Below, in pieces: positions 50,641 to 59,982 of a DNA stretch of 64,000 bases. The notes below the pieces were generated by a model, which was not told the DNA's origin, made no database searches, and worked only from the letters and a program-made list of their open reading frames with translations. Positions within the stretch are counted from its first letter, which is position 1, and each line of letters starts with the position of its first letter. This stretch comes from Saccharomonospora cyanea NA-134 (GTDB taxonomy: Bacteria > Actinomycetota > Actinomycetes > Mycobacteriales > Pseudonocardiaceae). The translations under genes were made by a program, and so were the position numbers. The stretch spans positions 4,572,325 to 4,636,324 of the forward strand of contig NZ_CM001440.1 in the NCBI RefSeq assembly GCF_000244975.1, given 5' to 3'.

Positions 50641-51735
50641 ATGGAGTCGCACTTCATCATGCGTGCGCGTCATGTCCGACGGGCCGCGCCGATCGCGCTG
50701 CTCGCCTCCCTGACCCTGATTTCCACCCCCGGCGTCAGCTTCGCGGACCCAGCCGCGACGTCACAGCAGGACGTCAACATCCAGCAGACCGCCGCCGAGC
50801 AGGGCGAGAAGTCACTCGACGAGCAGATCACATCGGCGGAGAAGGCGCTGGAGATCGCCAAGAAGCAGGCCGCCGACGCGAAGCGGAAGCTCGACAACAC
50901 GACGGCGGAACACGACAAGGCGAAGAAGGCCACCGCGGACGCTCGCGGCAAGCTCACCAAGGCCCGCGACACCCTCGGCAAGGCCGAGGTCCAGCTCCGG
51001 CAGGCCGAGAACCGCGTCGACGAGCAGTCGTCCGGGTTCAGCTTCGACGGTGTCGTCAGCTCGCTGCTGGGCTTCCTCGGCTCCGACGTCACCGACTCGA
51101 TGAGCCAGGACGTCGAAGCCAAGCGCGACGCCGTCGAGGCCGCCGAGAAGGCCGTCGAGAAGGCCGAACGCGAGGAGACCAAGGCCGAGCGCGCCAAGGC
51201 GAACGCCGAGAAGGCGCACGAGCAGGCCGTGGCCAAGCAGGACGAGAAACAGTCCGAACTGGACAAGCTGAACGAGCGCAAGAAGGCCGAGGAGGCCGAG
51301 AAGCAGGCCGCCGCGGCTCCCGCCGGTGGTGCTGCCGCCCCCGCCCCCGCCCCCGGCGTCGTGAAGCCCGCGGAGGGAACGTTCACCTCCGGCTACGGTG
51401 CCCGCTGGGGCACCACGCACTACGGCGTGGACATCGCCAACAGCATCGGCACCCCGATCTACTCCCTCATGTCGGGCACCGTGATCTCGTCCGGTCCCGC
51501 GAGCGGCTTCGGGCTGTGGGTGCGCGTGCAGCACGACAACGGTCTCATCAGCGTCTACGGCCACATCAACGAGTCGCTGGTCACCGTGGGTCAGCGCGTC
51601 GAGGCAGGCCAGCAGATCGCCACGATCGGCAACCGCGGCCAGTCCACCGGCCCGCACCTGCACCTCGAGATCCACGAGAACGGCGTGAAGATCGACCCGC
51701 TGCCCTGGTTGGAGGCACACGGCATCACGCTGTGA
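50641..51735 (+). CDS. Secreted M23 family peptidoglycan endopeptidase
   Basis: A 364-residue protein from ATG 50641 (MESHFIMRARHVRRAAPIAL); ATG 50659 is an alternative, and an earlier GTG at 50587 seems too far from a signal peptide. After the signal peptide (cleavage near SFADPA) come about 160 residues of coiled coil (EKALEIAKKQAADAKRKLDN, ...AVEKAEREETKAERAKANAE), an alanine/proline linker and the M23 domain with zinc ligands in WGTTHYGVDIANSIGTPIYS (HxxxD) and TGPHLHLEIHENG (HxH). It cuts peptide cross-bridges of the cell wall, with the coiled coil acting as a regulatory or localising arm as in RipA/NlpC-type partners. Confidence 0.9.
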   Translation: MESHFIMRARHVRRAAPIALLASLTLISTPGVSFADPAATSQQDVNIQQTAAEQGEKSLDEQITSAEKALEIAKKQAADAKRKLDNTTAEHDKAKKATADARGKLTKARDTLGKAEVQLRQAENRVDEQSSGFSFDGVVSSLLGFLGSDVTDSMSQDVEAKRDAVEAAEKAVEKAEREETKAERAKANAEKAHEQAVAKQDEKQSELDKLNERKKAEEAEKQAAAAPAGGAAAPAPAPGVVKPAEGTFTSGYGARWGTTHYGVDIANSIGTPIYSLMSGTVISSGPASGFGLWVRVQHDNGLISVYGHINESLVTVGQRVEAGQQIATIGNRGQSTGPHLHLEIHENGVKIDPLPWLEAHGITL

Positions 51736-51758
51736 CCGCCGTCCAGGCCTGAGGCTCG

Positions 51759-51795
51759 AAGGCCGTCGCCACCGCGACCCGGTGGCGACGGCCTT
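51759..51795. terminator. Bidirectional hairpin terminator
   Basis: AAGGCCGTCGCCACC (51759-51773) pairs perfectly with 51781-51795, loop of seven, followed by CTTTC. It serves the M23 gene and the convergent mgtE gene. Confidence 0.85.
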
Positions 51796-51813
51796 CTTTC
51801 ACGTGCGAGCCGC

Positions 51814-53220
51814 TCACAGCCCGAACACGAGCCGTGCCACGAGGAAGTAGATGATGAGCCCCGTGGCGTCGACGAGCGTGGTCACCAGGGGTGCGGAGAT
51901 CACGGCGGGATCGATGCCGACGCGCTTGGCCAGAAGCGGCATCGTCGAACCGATGGTGGCCGCCCACGCGCACACCGCGACGAGCGACACGGCCACGCTC
52001 GCCGCCACCGTGACGTCCACGAGCAGCGTGCCGATGACGAGCGCCACCGCGGCCAGCATGGCACCGAGCACGAGTCCCACCCGACACTCGCGCCACGCGA
52101 CGCGCAGCACGTCGCGCGTGCGCACCTCCCCCACGGCCAGCGCCCGCACCGCCGCCGTCGCCGCCTGCGCGCCCGCGTTGCCGCCCGTGCCCACCAGCAG
52201 CGGGATGAACAACGCCAACGCGGTCACGCTCGCCAGCGTGTCCTCGAAGACCTGCAGCACGTTCACCGTCAGCGTCGCCGCGAGGATCAGCAACAGCAGC
52301 CACACCGCCCGCGCCCGGGCCAGCTCCACCACGCTCGCCGACATGTAGTGCCCCGCCCACGGCGTCGACCCCGACTGCCGGGCGATGTCCTCGGTGTCGG
52401 CGGCCTCGATGACCTCGAACGCGTCGTCGATCGTGAGCAGGCCCAGCACCCGGTTCTCGCTGTCGGTCACCGGAAGGGCGAGCACGTTGGTGTCCTGCAT
52501 CAGCCGCGCGGCCTCCTCGACGTCGGCCGTGGCACGAACCTGCGGCGCGTCGGCGTCCGCGATCTCGGCGACCGGACTCTCGGGGGCACTCAGCACGAGG
52601 TCGCGCAGCGACACCGTGCCGAGGAAGCAACGCCGGTCGTCGATCACCGGCAGCGTGTACACCGTCTCGGCGTCGGCCCCTTTGCGCCGCACCACGGCCA
52701 GGGCCTCGTCCGCACTCATGTGGTGGCGCACGGCCACCGTCTCCGGAGTCATGTAGCGGCCGACGGAGTGCTCCGGGTAACCCAGCAGCGCGGCGGTGTA
52801 CTCGCGTTCGCGGGGGCTGAGTCCCGCGAGCACGTGCCGGGCGAACTTGGCGGGTGCCTCACCGAGCAACCGCGCCCGGTCGTCGGGCGCCATCCGCTCG
52901 ACCACGTCGCGGAACGCGGGCTCGCGCAACCCTGACAGCACCTTCTGCTGGTCGGTGGGATCGAGCTCCTCGAAGACGGTGAGCGCACGCTCCTTGTCGA
53001 GCAGGCGGAACAGCAGCACGGCGTGGACCGCGTCGGCGCGCGCGATCTCGTCGGCGACCTCGTACGGCTGGTGCTCCGCGAGCCAGCCCTGAAGGCCGGG
53101 GAGGTCGTTGTCCTCGAGCAGATCCCTCAGTGTCTCGGTCGGCTGTGCTGCCATGGCGGCCACGTACTCCCTCCAGTCCCCGCCCAGCGGGATACCCCGG
53201 GGGTAAACGTGGTCACGCAT
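51814..53220 (-). CDS. mgtE: Magnesium transporter MgtE
   Basis: A 468-residue protein. Order: an N-terminal helical superfamily domain (LRDLLEDNDLPGLQGWLAEH, LRLLDKERALTVFEELDP-type repeats), two CBS domains (MTPETVAVRHHMSADEALAV, YTLPVIDDRRCFLGTVSLRD; VRATADVEEAARLMQDTNVL, ALPVTDSENRVLGLLTIDDA) and five membrane helices with the MgtE core ALFIPLLVGTGGNAGAQAAT and IGSTMPLLAKRVGIDPAVIS. CBS domains close the channel when Mg2+ is high. The start is ambiguous between GTG 53256, ATG 53220 and ATG 53154. Convergent with the M23 gene. Confidence 0.9.
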   Translation of the reverse strand: MRDHVYPRGIPLGGDWREYVAAMAAQPTETLRDLLEDNDLPGLQGWLAEHQPYEVADEIARADAVHAVLLFRLLDKERALTVFEELDPTDQQKVLSGLREPAFRDVVERMAPDDRARLLGEAPAKFARHVLAGLSPREREYTAALLGYPEHSVGRYMTPETVAVRHHMSADEALAVVRRKGADAETVYTLPVIDDRRCFLGTVSLRDLVLSAPESPVAEIADADAPQVRATADVEEAARLMQDTNVLALPVTDSENRVLGLLTIDDAFEVIEAADTEDIARQSGSTPWAGHYMSASVVELARARAVWLLLLILAATLTVNVLQVFEDTLASVTALALFIPLLVGTGGNAGAQAATAAVRALAVGEVRTRDVLRVAWRECRVGLVLGAMLAAVALVIGTLLVDVTVAASVAVSLVAVCAWAATIGSTMPLLAKRVGIDPAVISAPLVTTLVDATGLIIYFLVARLVFGL

Positions 53221-53306
53221 CGGCGCGATCTCGTCCACGGGGCGGGAATGCCGCACGGTCGCCGGAGGTTGTGTCGATCACGACCGACTCGTGAAGGAGA
53301 GCATCG

Positions 53307-53732
53307 ATGTCGACGGTCATGACCCCCGCCGAGCGGGAAGCGTTCCTCGCAGGCCACCACGTGGGTGTGCTCGCCGTGGCCCGGGAGGGCAGGGCCCCGC
53401 TGGCCGTGCCGATCTGGTACGGCTACGAACCCGGTGGTGACGTCCTGCTGTGGATGGATCGGGACTCGGTGAAGGAACGCGCCATCCGCAAGGCGGGGCG
53501 GGTGAGTCTCGTGGCGCAGTCCGAGCAGCAGCCGTACGCCTACGTCAGTGTGGAGGGGCCCGTCGTGTCGAACGACGAGCCGCCGACGCGTGAGGAGGCA
53601 CTGGCCATCGCGGGCCGGTACCTGCCCGCCGCCGAGGCCGAGGCGTTCGTGCGCAACAGCCTGGGCTCCACGAGCATCCTGGTGCGCGTCCGACCGGAAC
53701 GCTGGCTGAGCCAGGACCAGGGCAAGTCCTGA
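53307..53732 (+). CDS. Pyridoxamine 5'-phosphate oxidase family (FMN/F420-binding split barrel)
   Basis: A 141-residue protein, typical for this family. MTPAEREAFLAGHHVGVLAV, AREGRAPLAVPIWYGYEPGG and VLLWMDRDSVKERAIRKAGR form the split beta-barrel that binds FMN or F420, and SVEGPVVSNDEPPTREEALA continues it. Function is probably flavin- or F420-linked oxidoreduction of an unknown compound. Divergent from mgtE, whose start lies 86 bases away. Confidence 0.86.
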   Translation: MSTVMTPAEREAFLAGHHVGVLAVAREGRAPLAVPIWYGYEPGGDVLLWMDRDSVKERAIRKAGRVSLVAQSEQQPYAYVSVEGPVVSNDEPPTREEALAIAGRYLPAAEAEAFVRNSLGSTSILVRVRPERWLSQDQGKS

Positions 53733-53742
53733 AGCCGCCCGC

Positions 53743-54789
53743 TCACCTCCTGTCGTCACCGTCGGTGGAACCGCGCGGCGCCAGCTTGCTCCACAACGAG
53801 CCCGCCGCCCCGGACACCGCCTCACCGACGTCGGAGAAGACCTTCGTCAACGGATCGGCCGAGGACGCGAACGACTCCCGGTAGGAACGCGCCGCCGACT
53901 TCACGTCCTCGGCCCAACCGCGGTGGGGTGCCTCGGCGTCCCGCCTCGGGTAGTCGCCGGCCAGGATCGCCCGGTACTCCCCGGACGCGGCCCACTTCTG
54001 CAACTGCGCCGCCCGCACCACCGCGAGCGGGTGTGACAGCAGCTCCACGTTCCGCAGCTTGGCGATGCTGTCGCGGACGCTCTCCACGGAGTCGTACTCG
54101 TCGGCCTGCCGCAGGAAGGCTTCGAGGTCCACGCGCGCCGGGTCGATGCCACCGGCCATCAGCACGTGCGTGCGCAGCGCCGCGGCCGGGTCCTGCCCGC
54201 ACAGCAGGCCCGCTCGGTCGCAGGACAGTTCCGACTTCCGGAACCACTCGTTGAGCGCGCCGATGACCGCCCTCAGCCCGAACGCGCTCATCGGCGTCCA
54301 CGACAGGGTGGACCGCAGGTCGAGCAGGCGCAGCAACATGGTGCGGTACACGGCGTGCCCGGACAGCACGTGGCCGAACTCGTGGCCGACCACGAACCTC
54401 AGCGAGTCGACATCCAGCAGCTCGACGAGGCCGGTGGTGAGCACGACGAACGGTGTCTCCATGCCGATCGTCATCGCGTTCGGCTCGGCCTCCCGGGTGA
54501 CGTAGAGGTCGGGGAGCGGATCAAGTCCCAGAGTGTCCGCGCAGTCGGTGCGGATCTCGTGCAGTTCCGGGTACTGCGTGGGGCCGACCCGCACGGCGGA
54601 GCTCAGCGCCATCAGGTGCTCACCGCGCTCGTGGAAGAACCCGGTGACAACCTTCAGCACCTCGGCGAAGCCCGGCACCATCCGCAACGTCGCCAGCGCA
54701 CCGCGGTCGACGGGATGCTCGTACGCGCGGGGACTGATGTCGGGGAAGCGCATCCGTCCGGACGACGCCGTGGTCAGGGGCCGAGCCAT
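53743..54789 (-). CDS. M48 family zinc metallopeptidase
   Basis: A 348-residue protein. Zinc ligands: HEFGH in LRFVVGHEFGHVLSGHAVYR and the downstream glutamate of KSELSCDRAGLLCGQ. There is no predicted membrane helix or signal peptide, unlike HtpX. C-terminal region (SLWSKLAPRGSTDGDDRR) is low complexity. M48 proteases degrade proteins, usually at membranes; the cytoplasmic actinobacterial subtype has unknown substrates. Convergent with the PPOX-fold gene, divergent from recQ. Confidence 0.88.
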   Translation of the reverse strand: MARPLTTASSGRMRFPDISPRAYEHPVDRGALATLRMVPGFAEVLKVVTGFFHERGEHLMALSSAVRVGPTQYPELHEIRTDCADTLGLDPLPDLYVTREAEPNAMTIGMETPFVVLTTGLVELLDVDSLRFVVGHEFGHVLSGHAVYRTMLLRLLDLRSTLSWTPMSAFGLRAVIGALNEWFRKSELSCDRAGLLCGQDPAAALRTHVLMAGGIDPARVDLEAFLRQADEYDSVESVRDSIAKLRNVELLSHPLAVVRAAQLQKWAASGEYRAILAGDYPRRDAEAPHRGWAEDVKSAARSYRESFASSADPLTKVFSDVGEAVSGAAGSLWSKLAPRGSTDGDDRR

Positions 54790-54851
54790 CGAAAGGTTCC
54801 TTTCGTCGCCGGAGGGCCGCGACAGTCTAGTGGCGGCCTAGGATCGCGGGG

Positions 54852-56687
54852 GTGGGGAATCCGCAGACACTCGACGTCCTCAGGCGCGTCTTCGGCTACG
54901 ACTCGTTCCGCGACAACCAGCAGCAGATCGTCGACCACGTCACCGACGGCGGCGACGCGCTCGTGCTGATGCCCACCGGAGGCGGCAAGTCGCTCTGCTA
55001 CCAGATCCCCGCGCTGGTGCGTGACGGCGTCGGGGTGGTGATCTCACCGCTGATCGCGCTCATGCAGGACCAGGTGGACGGGTTGCGTGCCGCGGGTGTG
55101 CGCGCGGGGTACCTCAACTCGACGCAGGACCCGGACGAGCGCCGGACGGTGGAGGCGGAGTTCCTCGCGGGCGAGCTCGACCTGCTGTATCTCGCGCCGG
55201 AGCGGCTGCGTTCCGAGGCCACGATGCGGCTCATCGAGCGTGGTCCGGTGTCGGTGTTCGCGATCGACGAGGCGCACTGTGTCTCGCAGTGGGGCCACGA
55301 CTTCCGCCCGGACTACCTGGAGCTGTCGACACTGCACGAGCGCAGGCCGGACGTGCCGCGCGTGGCCCTGACCGCCACGGCCACCCCCGCGACCCGCGAC
55401 GAGATCGCCACGCGGCTGAAGCTGGAGGACGCGCGCGCGTTCGTGTCCAGCTTCGACCGGCCCAACATCCAGTACCGGATCGTGCCGAAGAAGGACCCGC
55501 GCAAGCAGTTGCTGGACTTCCTGCGCACCGAGCACTCCGGTGACGCGGGCATCGTCTACTGCCTCTCCCGCCGCTCGGTGGAGGAGACCGCCGAGTTCCT
55601 CACCCGCAACGGCATCGAGGCCCTGCCCTACCACGCGGGGCTCGACGCGGGCACCCGTGCCCGTCACCAGGCGCGGTTCCTCCGGGAGGACGGACTCGTG
55701 GTGGTGGCCACCATCGCGTTCGGCATGGGCATCGACAAACCCGACGTCCGGTTCGTGGCGCACCTCGACCTGCCCAAGTCGGTGGAGGGCTACTACCAGG
55801 AGACGGGCCGGGCGGGACGCGACGGGCTGCCGTCGACGGCATGGCTGGCCTACGGGCTGGCGGACGTCGTGGCGCAACGCCGTTTGATCGACACCTCGGA
55901 GGGGGACGCCGCGCACCGGCGACGCCTGTCCACGCACCTCGACGCCATGCTCGCGCTGTGCGAGACGGTGGACTGCCGCAGGGCCCGCCTTCTGGCGTAC
56001 TTCGGGCAGGACGGGGCGGAGAGTCGCTGCGGCAACTGCGACACCTGCCTTTCGCCGCCGGAGTCCTGGGACGGCACCGTGGCGGCGCAGAAGCTGCTCT
56101 CCACCGTGGTCCGCCTGCGCCGGGAACGCGGGCAGAAGTTCGGGGCGGGCCAGGTCATCGACATCCTGCGCGGCAAACGCACCCCGAAGGTGACCCAGCA
56201 CAGGCACGACGCACTGTCCGTCTTCGGAGTGGGCTCCGACCTCGGCGACGGTGAATGGCGCGCGGTGGTGCGGCAACTGCTCGCACAGGGCCTGCTCGCC
56301 GTCGAAGGCGACTACGGCACGCTCGTCACCACAGCCGCCTCCGACGAGGTGCTGTACCGGGGGCGGACGGTGCGGATGCGGAAGGACCCGGCCAGGGTCG
56401 CGGTGCGCTCCTCTCGCGCGACGGCGTCGGCATCGTCGTCGGCACGCGCCGAGCAGGTACCACTGGACGGGGAGGCGGCCGCCGTGTTCGACCGACTGCG
56501 GGCCTGGCGTGCGGCCACGGCGAAGGAACAGGGTGTTCCGGCGTACGTGATCTTCCATGACGCGACGCTGCGGCAGATCGCGGCGCTGCGCCCCTCGACC
56601 CGTGCCGAGCTCGGCACGGTGAGCGGTGTGGGAGAGACCAAGCTGAACCGCTACGGCGACGAGGTACTGGGCGTGCTGGCGTCCTGA
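54852..56687 (+). CDS. recQ: ATP-dependent DNA helicase RecQ
   Basis: A 611-residue protein from GTG. Walker A is [15 protein letters not shown], the DEAH box [19 protein letters not shown], and helicase motifs [23 protein letters not shown] then [13 protein letters not shown]. The zinc-binding RecQ motif is [12 protein letters not shown]...CGNCDTC, followed by an RQC winged helix and an HRDC domain ([36 protein letters not shown]). It unwinds DNA 3' to 5' in recombination and fork repair. Length and domain order are those of the long bacterial form. Terminated by a hairpin. Confidence 0.95.
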   Translation: MGNPQTLDVLRRVFGYDSFRDNQQQIVDHVTDGGDALVLMPTGGGKSLCYQIPALVRDGVGVVISPLIALMQDQVDGLRAAGVRAGYLNSTQDPDERRTVEAEFLAGELDLLYLAPERLRSEATMRLIERGPVSVFAIDEAHCVSQWGHDFRPDYLELSTLHERRPDVPRVALTATATPATRDEIATRLKLEDARAFVSSFDRPNIQYRIVPKKDPRKQLLDFLRTEHSGDAGIVYCLSRRSVEETAEFLTRNGIEALPYHAGLDAGTRARHQARFLREDGLVVVATIAFGMGIDKPDVRFVAHLDLPKSVEGYYQETGRAGRDGLPSTAWLAYGLADVVAQRRLIDTSEGDAAHRRRLSTHLDAMLALCETVDCRRARLLAYFGQDGAESRCGNCDTCLSPPESWDGTVAAQKLLSTVVRLRRERGQKFGAGQVIDILRGKRTPKVTQHRHDALSVFGVGSDLGDGEWRAVVRQLLAQGLLAVEGDYGTLVTTAASDEVLYRGRTVRMRKDPARVAVRSSRATASASSSARAEQVPLDGEAAAVFDRLRAWRAATAKEQGVPAYVIFHDATLRQIAALRPSTRAELGTVSGVGETKLNRYGDEVLGVLAS

Positions 56688-56708
56688 CCGCCAGGCCGTC
56701 CGCGACCG

Positions 56709-56740
56709 AGGCCCCCGGCTTCGACACTCGGTGGGGGCCT
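56709..56740 (+). terminator. Hairpin terminator after recQ
   Basis: AGGCCCCC (56709-56716) and GGGGGCCT (56733-56740), perfect 8-bp stem with a 16-nt loop, 22 bases after the recQ stop. Confidence 0.7.
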
Positions 56741-57151
56741 GCGTTCGCCGCCCGGAAAGCGGTACACGAGCGATGTCGCCGACGCGAGAAGCGGAATACG
56801 AGTCGCTTTTCAACAATTCACCTACCGGGTTTTCATACTATCGGGTCATTTGCCGCCGCGTCGCCCAACACGTTTTGCACCACACCTCCCCACCGGAACG
56901 AGTGACGAGAGCTGAACGAGCGGGTAATCCACCACGGATCGTGACATGTACGATCACCCGTTTCCCCTGGTCAGAGCAGAACTTTACTCCAATCCAGAGT
57001 CCGCAGTGATCCACGTCACTACAGAACGGGTGAGCCGAATCGGCTGCATTTTGCCGTGTGCCCCCGCAGTCACGCTTGTAGATTCGTTGGCGGTTGCGGT
57101 GGATTTCTACCGCGGCACTAACGTCACTCGAGTCGATAGGAATGGGTTAAG
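56741..57151. other. AT-richer leader region upstream of small secreted protein gene
   Basis: No supported gene; a 92-codon plus-strand frame (56731-57009) has poor composition and no convincing ribosome site. The stretch is more AT-rich than its surroundings and probably carries the promoter(s) and a long leader for the gene at 57152. Confidence 0.4.
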
Positions 57152-57421
57152 GTGTTCAAGAAGACTGCTATTGTGGCCACCGCTGCGGCCGGGATGCTGA
57201 TGCTGGGCTCGCCCGCCTTCGCGACCACGCCGGGTGAGAACGACGTTCACGACAACACCAACCAGGCGGGTCTCATCAACGTCGACGACGTGCTGAGCGA
57301 AAACCAGATCAACATCTGCCCGGTGGTCAGCGTTGACCTCCTCGGCCAGATCGGCCTGCTCGGTGGCGCGAACGAGAACAACGTCGCGTACTGCAGCAAC
57401 GCTGAGGCGACCGACAACTGA
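57152..57421 (+). CDS. Small secreted protein, chaplin/rodlin-like in outline
   Basis: An 89-residue protein from GTG: signal peptide FKKTAIVATAAAGMLMLGSP with cleavage near AFATTPG, then a short mature part with many asparagines (ENDVHDNTNQAGLINVDDVL, SENQINICPVVSVDLLGQIG, LLGGANENNVAYCSN) and two cysteines. The cysteine pair around a hydrophobic valine/glycine stretch recalls Streptomyces chaplins and rodlins, surface proteins that form films, but the match is only in size and composition. It is preceded by a long leader and followed by a strong terminator, as for an abundantly expressed gene. Confidence 0.65.
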   Translation: MFKKTAIVATAAAGMLMLGSPAFATTPGENDVHDNTNQAGLINVDDVLSENQINICPVVSVDLLGQIGLLGGANENNVAYCSNAEATDN

Positions 57422-57438
57422 GTCAGCGCACTCCAGCC

Positions 57439-57469
57439 ACGGGTGGGAGGCCACGGGCCTCCCACCCGT
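57439..57469. terminator. Strong bidirectional hairpin terminator
   Basis: ACGGGTGGGAGGCC (57439-57452) and its perfect 14-nt complement (57456-57469) with loop ACG, then TTTCC. It separates the secreted protein gene from the convergent CysQ-like gene. Confidence 0.9.
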
Positions 57470-57482
57470 TTCCATGTCCGCG

Positions 57483-58229
57483 TCAGTCCACTGTGGTGGC
57501 GATGGCGGTCAGTATCGGACGCGCCAACTCGGGACGGCAGACCAGCAGATCCGGCAGGTACGGCGACGCTCTGTTGTACACCAGCTCGGAACCGTCCACT
57601 CGCGACGCGTGCAGGCCCGCGGCACGGGCGACCCCGACGGGCGCGGCCGAGTCCCACTCGTACTGACCACCCGCGTGCAGGTAGGCGTCCGCCTCACCCC
57701 GTACCACGGCCATGGTCTTCGCTCCCGCCGATCCCATCGGAACCAACTCGGCGTCGAAAGCGTCCGCGACCTTTTTCGCGAATTCGGGAGGTCGAGTGTC
57801 ACTCACCAGAATGCGCGTTCTTTTCCTGAACGGCCGAGTACTTCCCCGCGATTTCTCGCCCGTGGCGGTGACAAGGCCGCGGTCGGGTTCGGCCACCGCG
57901 GCGTCCGTGATTCCCAGACCCACCTGCCACAGCGCGACGTGCACCGTCCAGTCCGAGCGCCGGAGTCCGTACTCACGGGTCCCGTCGAGCGGGTCCACGA
58001 TCCAGACCCTGGCCGCGCTCAGTCTGGCCGGATCGTCGGCGGACTCCTCCGAAAGCACGACGTCGTCCGGCCGGTGCTCCGCGAGAAGACGCACGAGCAA
58101 CGCGTTCGACTCGGCATCGCCACGCCGTCCCAACTCCCGGGCGTCCGCGCCGGTCGCCTCGTCCCGGACCCGGAGCAGCAGGTCGCCGGCCTCACCGGCC
58201 AGCCGCGCGGCAAGTCGTGCATCGCTCAT
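57483..58229 (-). CDS. CysQ-like 3'(2'),5'-bisphosphate nucleotidase / inositol monophosphatase family
   Basis: A 248-residue protein. The start is ATG 58229 (MSDARLAARLAGEAG), preceded directly by another ATG at 58232. Metal-binding motifs of the family are DVVLSEESADDPARL, ARVWIVDPLDGTREY and GQYEWDSAAPVGVARAAGL. The family removes a phosphate from PAP (sulphur assimilation) or from inositol phosphates; the SEES/DPLDGTREY pattern fits CysQ of actinobacteria. Convergent with the secreted protein gene. Confidence 0.88.
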   Translation of the reverse strand: MSDARLAARLAGEAGDLLLRVRDEATGADARELGRRGDAESNALLVRLLAEHRPDDVVLSEESADDPARLSAARVWIVDPLDGTREYGLRRSDWTVHVALWQVGLGITDAAVAEPDRGLVTATGEKSRGSTRPFRKRTRILVSDTRPPEFAKKVADAFDAELVPMGSAGAKTMAVVRGEADAYLHAGGQYEWDSAAPVGVARAAGLHASRVDGSELVYNRASPYLPDLLVCRPELARPILTAIATTVD

Positions 58230-58298
58230 CATTTCGGGAGCGTAACCGCCACCCGGAGCTGGGTATCCGTAGCCCAGAAGCGACGGAAGGCGGAACAC

Positions 58299-59108
58299 AT
58301 GAATTCCCAACTGGCCGTGGTGACGGGTGCCTCGACCGGGATCGGTCGCAGGATCGCCGAGGAGTTCGCGCAGCACGGATTCGACCTCGTCCTGGCCGCC
58401 GACGACGACGCGCTCGACTCCACCGTGACCGAGCTCGAGGCGCCGGGACGGAAGGTGTGGAGCGTGCACGGCGACCTCGCCAGCTACGCGGGCGTCATGG
58501 AGCTGGCCGACCGTGTCGAGGCGCTCGACCGCCCGGTGGACGTGCTGGTGCTCAACGCCGGGGTCGGGGTCGGCGGCCCCTTCGCCGCGAGCCCGGAGTC
58601 GCTGCACGATCAGTTACGCGTCGTGAACCTCAACGTGGTGAGCACCGTGCATCTGGCCAAGCGACTGCTGCCCGCGATGGTCGAACGTGGCAGTGGCCGA
58701 GTCGTGGTGGTGTCGTCGACGGTGGCCGGGTTGCCCGGCCCGTACCAGGCCACGTACAACGCGTCGAAGGCGTTCCTGTCGTCGTTCGCCGCAGCCGTCG
58801 ACGAGGAACTGCGCGGGACGGGCGTCACCGTCACCACGGTGCTGCCCGGCGTCACCGACACGGAGTTCTTCGCACGAGCGGGGATGCTGGACACGAAGAT
58901 CGGCGCGACGTCGTTCAAGGACGATCCGGCACGCGTGGCACGCGAGGCCTACCGCGCGGTGATGGCGGGACGGGCCCACGTCGTCACCGGGCCGCTCTAC
59001 AACTGGGCGTTCATCCTGGCCGGAAGGCTGCTTCCGGACCGCCTGCTCGCCCGGATACACCGCCCTCTCTCGAAACCGGGCTCCGCGCGCTCGCACGCCA
59101 CCACCTAG
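58299..59108 (+). CDS. Short-chain dehydrogenase/reductase
   Basis: A 269-residue protein. The cofactor motif is AVVTGASTGIGRRIAEEFAQ, NADP(H) binding is indicated by VLVLNAGVGVGGPF (NAG), the catalytic serine in VVVVSSTVAGLPG and YxxxK in YQATYNASKAFLSSFAA. The C-terminus is hydrophobic (LYNWAFILAGRLLPDRLLAR), possibly a membrane contact as in mycobacterial SDRs. Substrate unknown; divergent from the CysQ-like gene. Confidence 0.9.
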   Translation: MNSQLAVVTGASTGIGRRIAEEFAQHGFDLVLAADDDALDSTVTELEAPGRKVWSVHGDLASYAGVMELADRVEALDRPVDVLVLNAGVGVGGPFAASPESLHDQLRVVNLNVVSTVHLAKRLLPAMVERGSGRVVVVSSTVAGLPGPYQATYNASKAFLSSFAAAVDEELRGTGVTVTTVLPGVTDTEFFARAGMLDTKIGATSFKDDPARVAREAYRAVMAGRAHVVTGPLYNWAFILAGRLLPDRLLARIHRPLSKPGSARSHATT

Positions 59109-59213
59109 AACGGACAATCCGGCCGACACGACAGCCCGCGAGGAACCTCCGCGAAACAGCGCATCGTCGAAGGAGCGCGCTGGTGCCGGGCTCTTGTGCC
59201 CGCACCAGCCGCT

Positions 59214-59670
59214 TCAGGCGTCGCGCCCCGTCAACGACCAGTAGGCGACGGCCGAGGAGATCACCACGCACGCGGCGAGCACCACCGCCGCGCCGGTCGG
59301 GGAAAGCACAGCCCCTCGCTGCCTGCGAGCTGCTCCGGAAGGCTCGGCACGGCCACGGCGGCGAGCGCGGGCACCACGCCCTCGCTCATCGACTCCCACG
59401 GCGCGATGGGGCTGGGCCGGTCGCCCACGATGACCGACACGACGACGAGCATCGCCAAGGTGGTGACGAGCGACAGCGACAACGTCGTCGCACCGACGGC
59501 CACGGTCTTGCCCACCAGCACCCGCCCCGGCGGGAACCGCCGCGAGCGTGCTCCGAACGGTTCCGGTCGTGTACTCGGAGGTGACCGCGAGACCTCCGAA
59601 GGCGGCGACGCAGAACTGCAGGAACGGCAACACCAGCACGGACATGTCGGCGCTGGCGAACCGCGCCTGC
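59214..59670 (-). pseudogene. Decayed ABC-2 type transporter permease
   Basis: On the minus strand, three pieces in different frames read as one permease: FASADMSVLVLPFLQFCVAA then FGGLAVTSEYTTGTVRSTLA, next LVGKTVAVGATTLSLSLVTT, LAMLVVVSVIVGDRPSPIAP, and finally GAAVVLAACVVISSAVAYWS ending LTGRDA. At least two frameshifts and missing segments separate them, and no ATPase gene is adjacent. The remainder of the 59109-59982 interval has no supportable gene. Confidence 0.6.
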
Positions 59671-59982
59671 TCCTGCGGGGGAGAGCTGTTCCAGGACATC
59701 CTTCCGACCTGCGACAAGGGGTTCGAAGACACCGGTGCCGAGCTGGACCTTCTTCCTTACGAGGTGTATGAGCCCGACGAGTTCTTCATTCTGATCGACG
59801 GCAGCGCGCCGTCCCATGTCCGGACCGCAACCCGGCAGCAAACCGAGTACTGGAGCGGAAGAAGGGGCCGCGCACCTCTGGCGAAGTACCTCGCGAAGGC
59901 AGGGTGCCCCGGTTCGCGGAACACGTCCGTCTGTATCAGGGTCAGCTCTCACTTCCGGGCGACCGCTGACCCCAGCGGCCCG

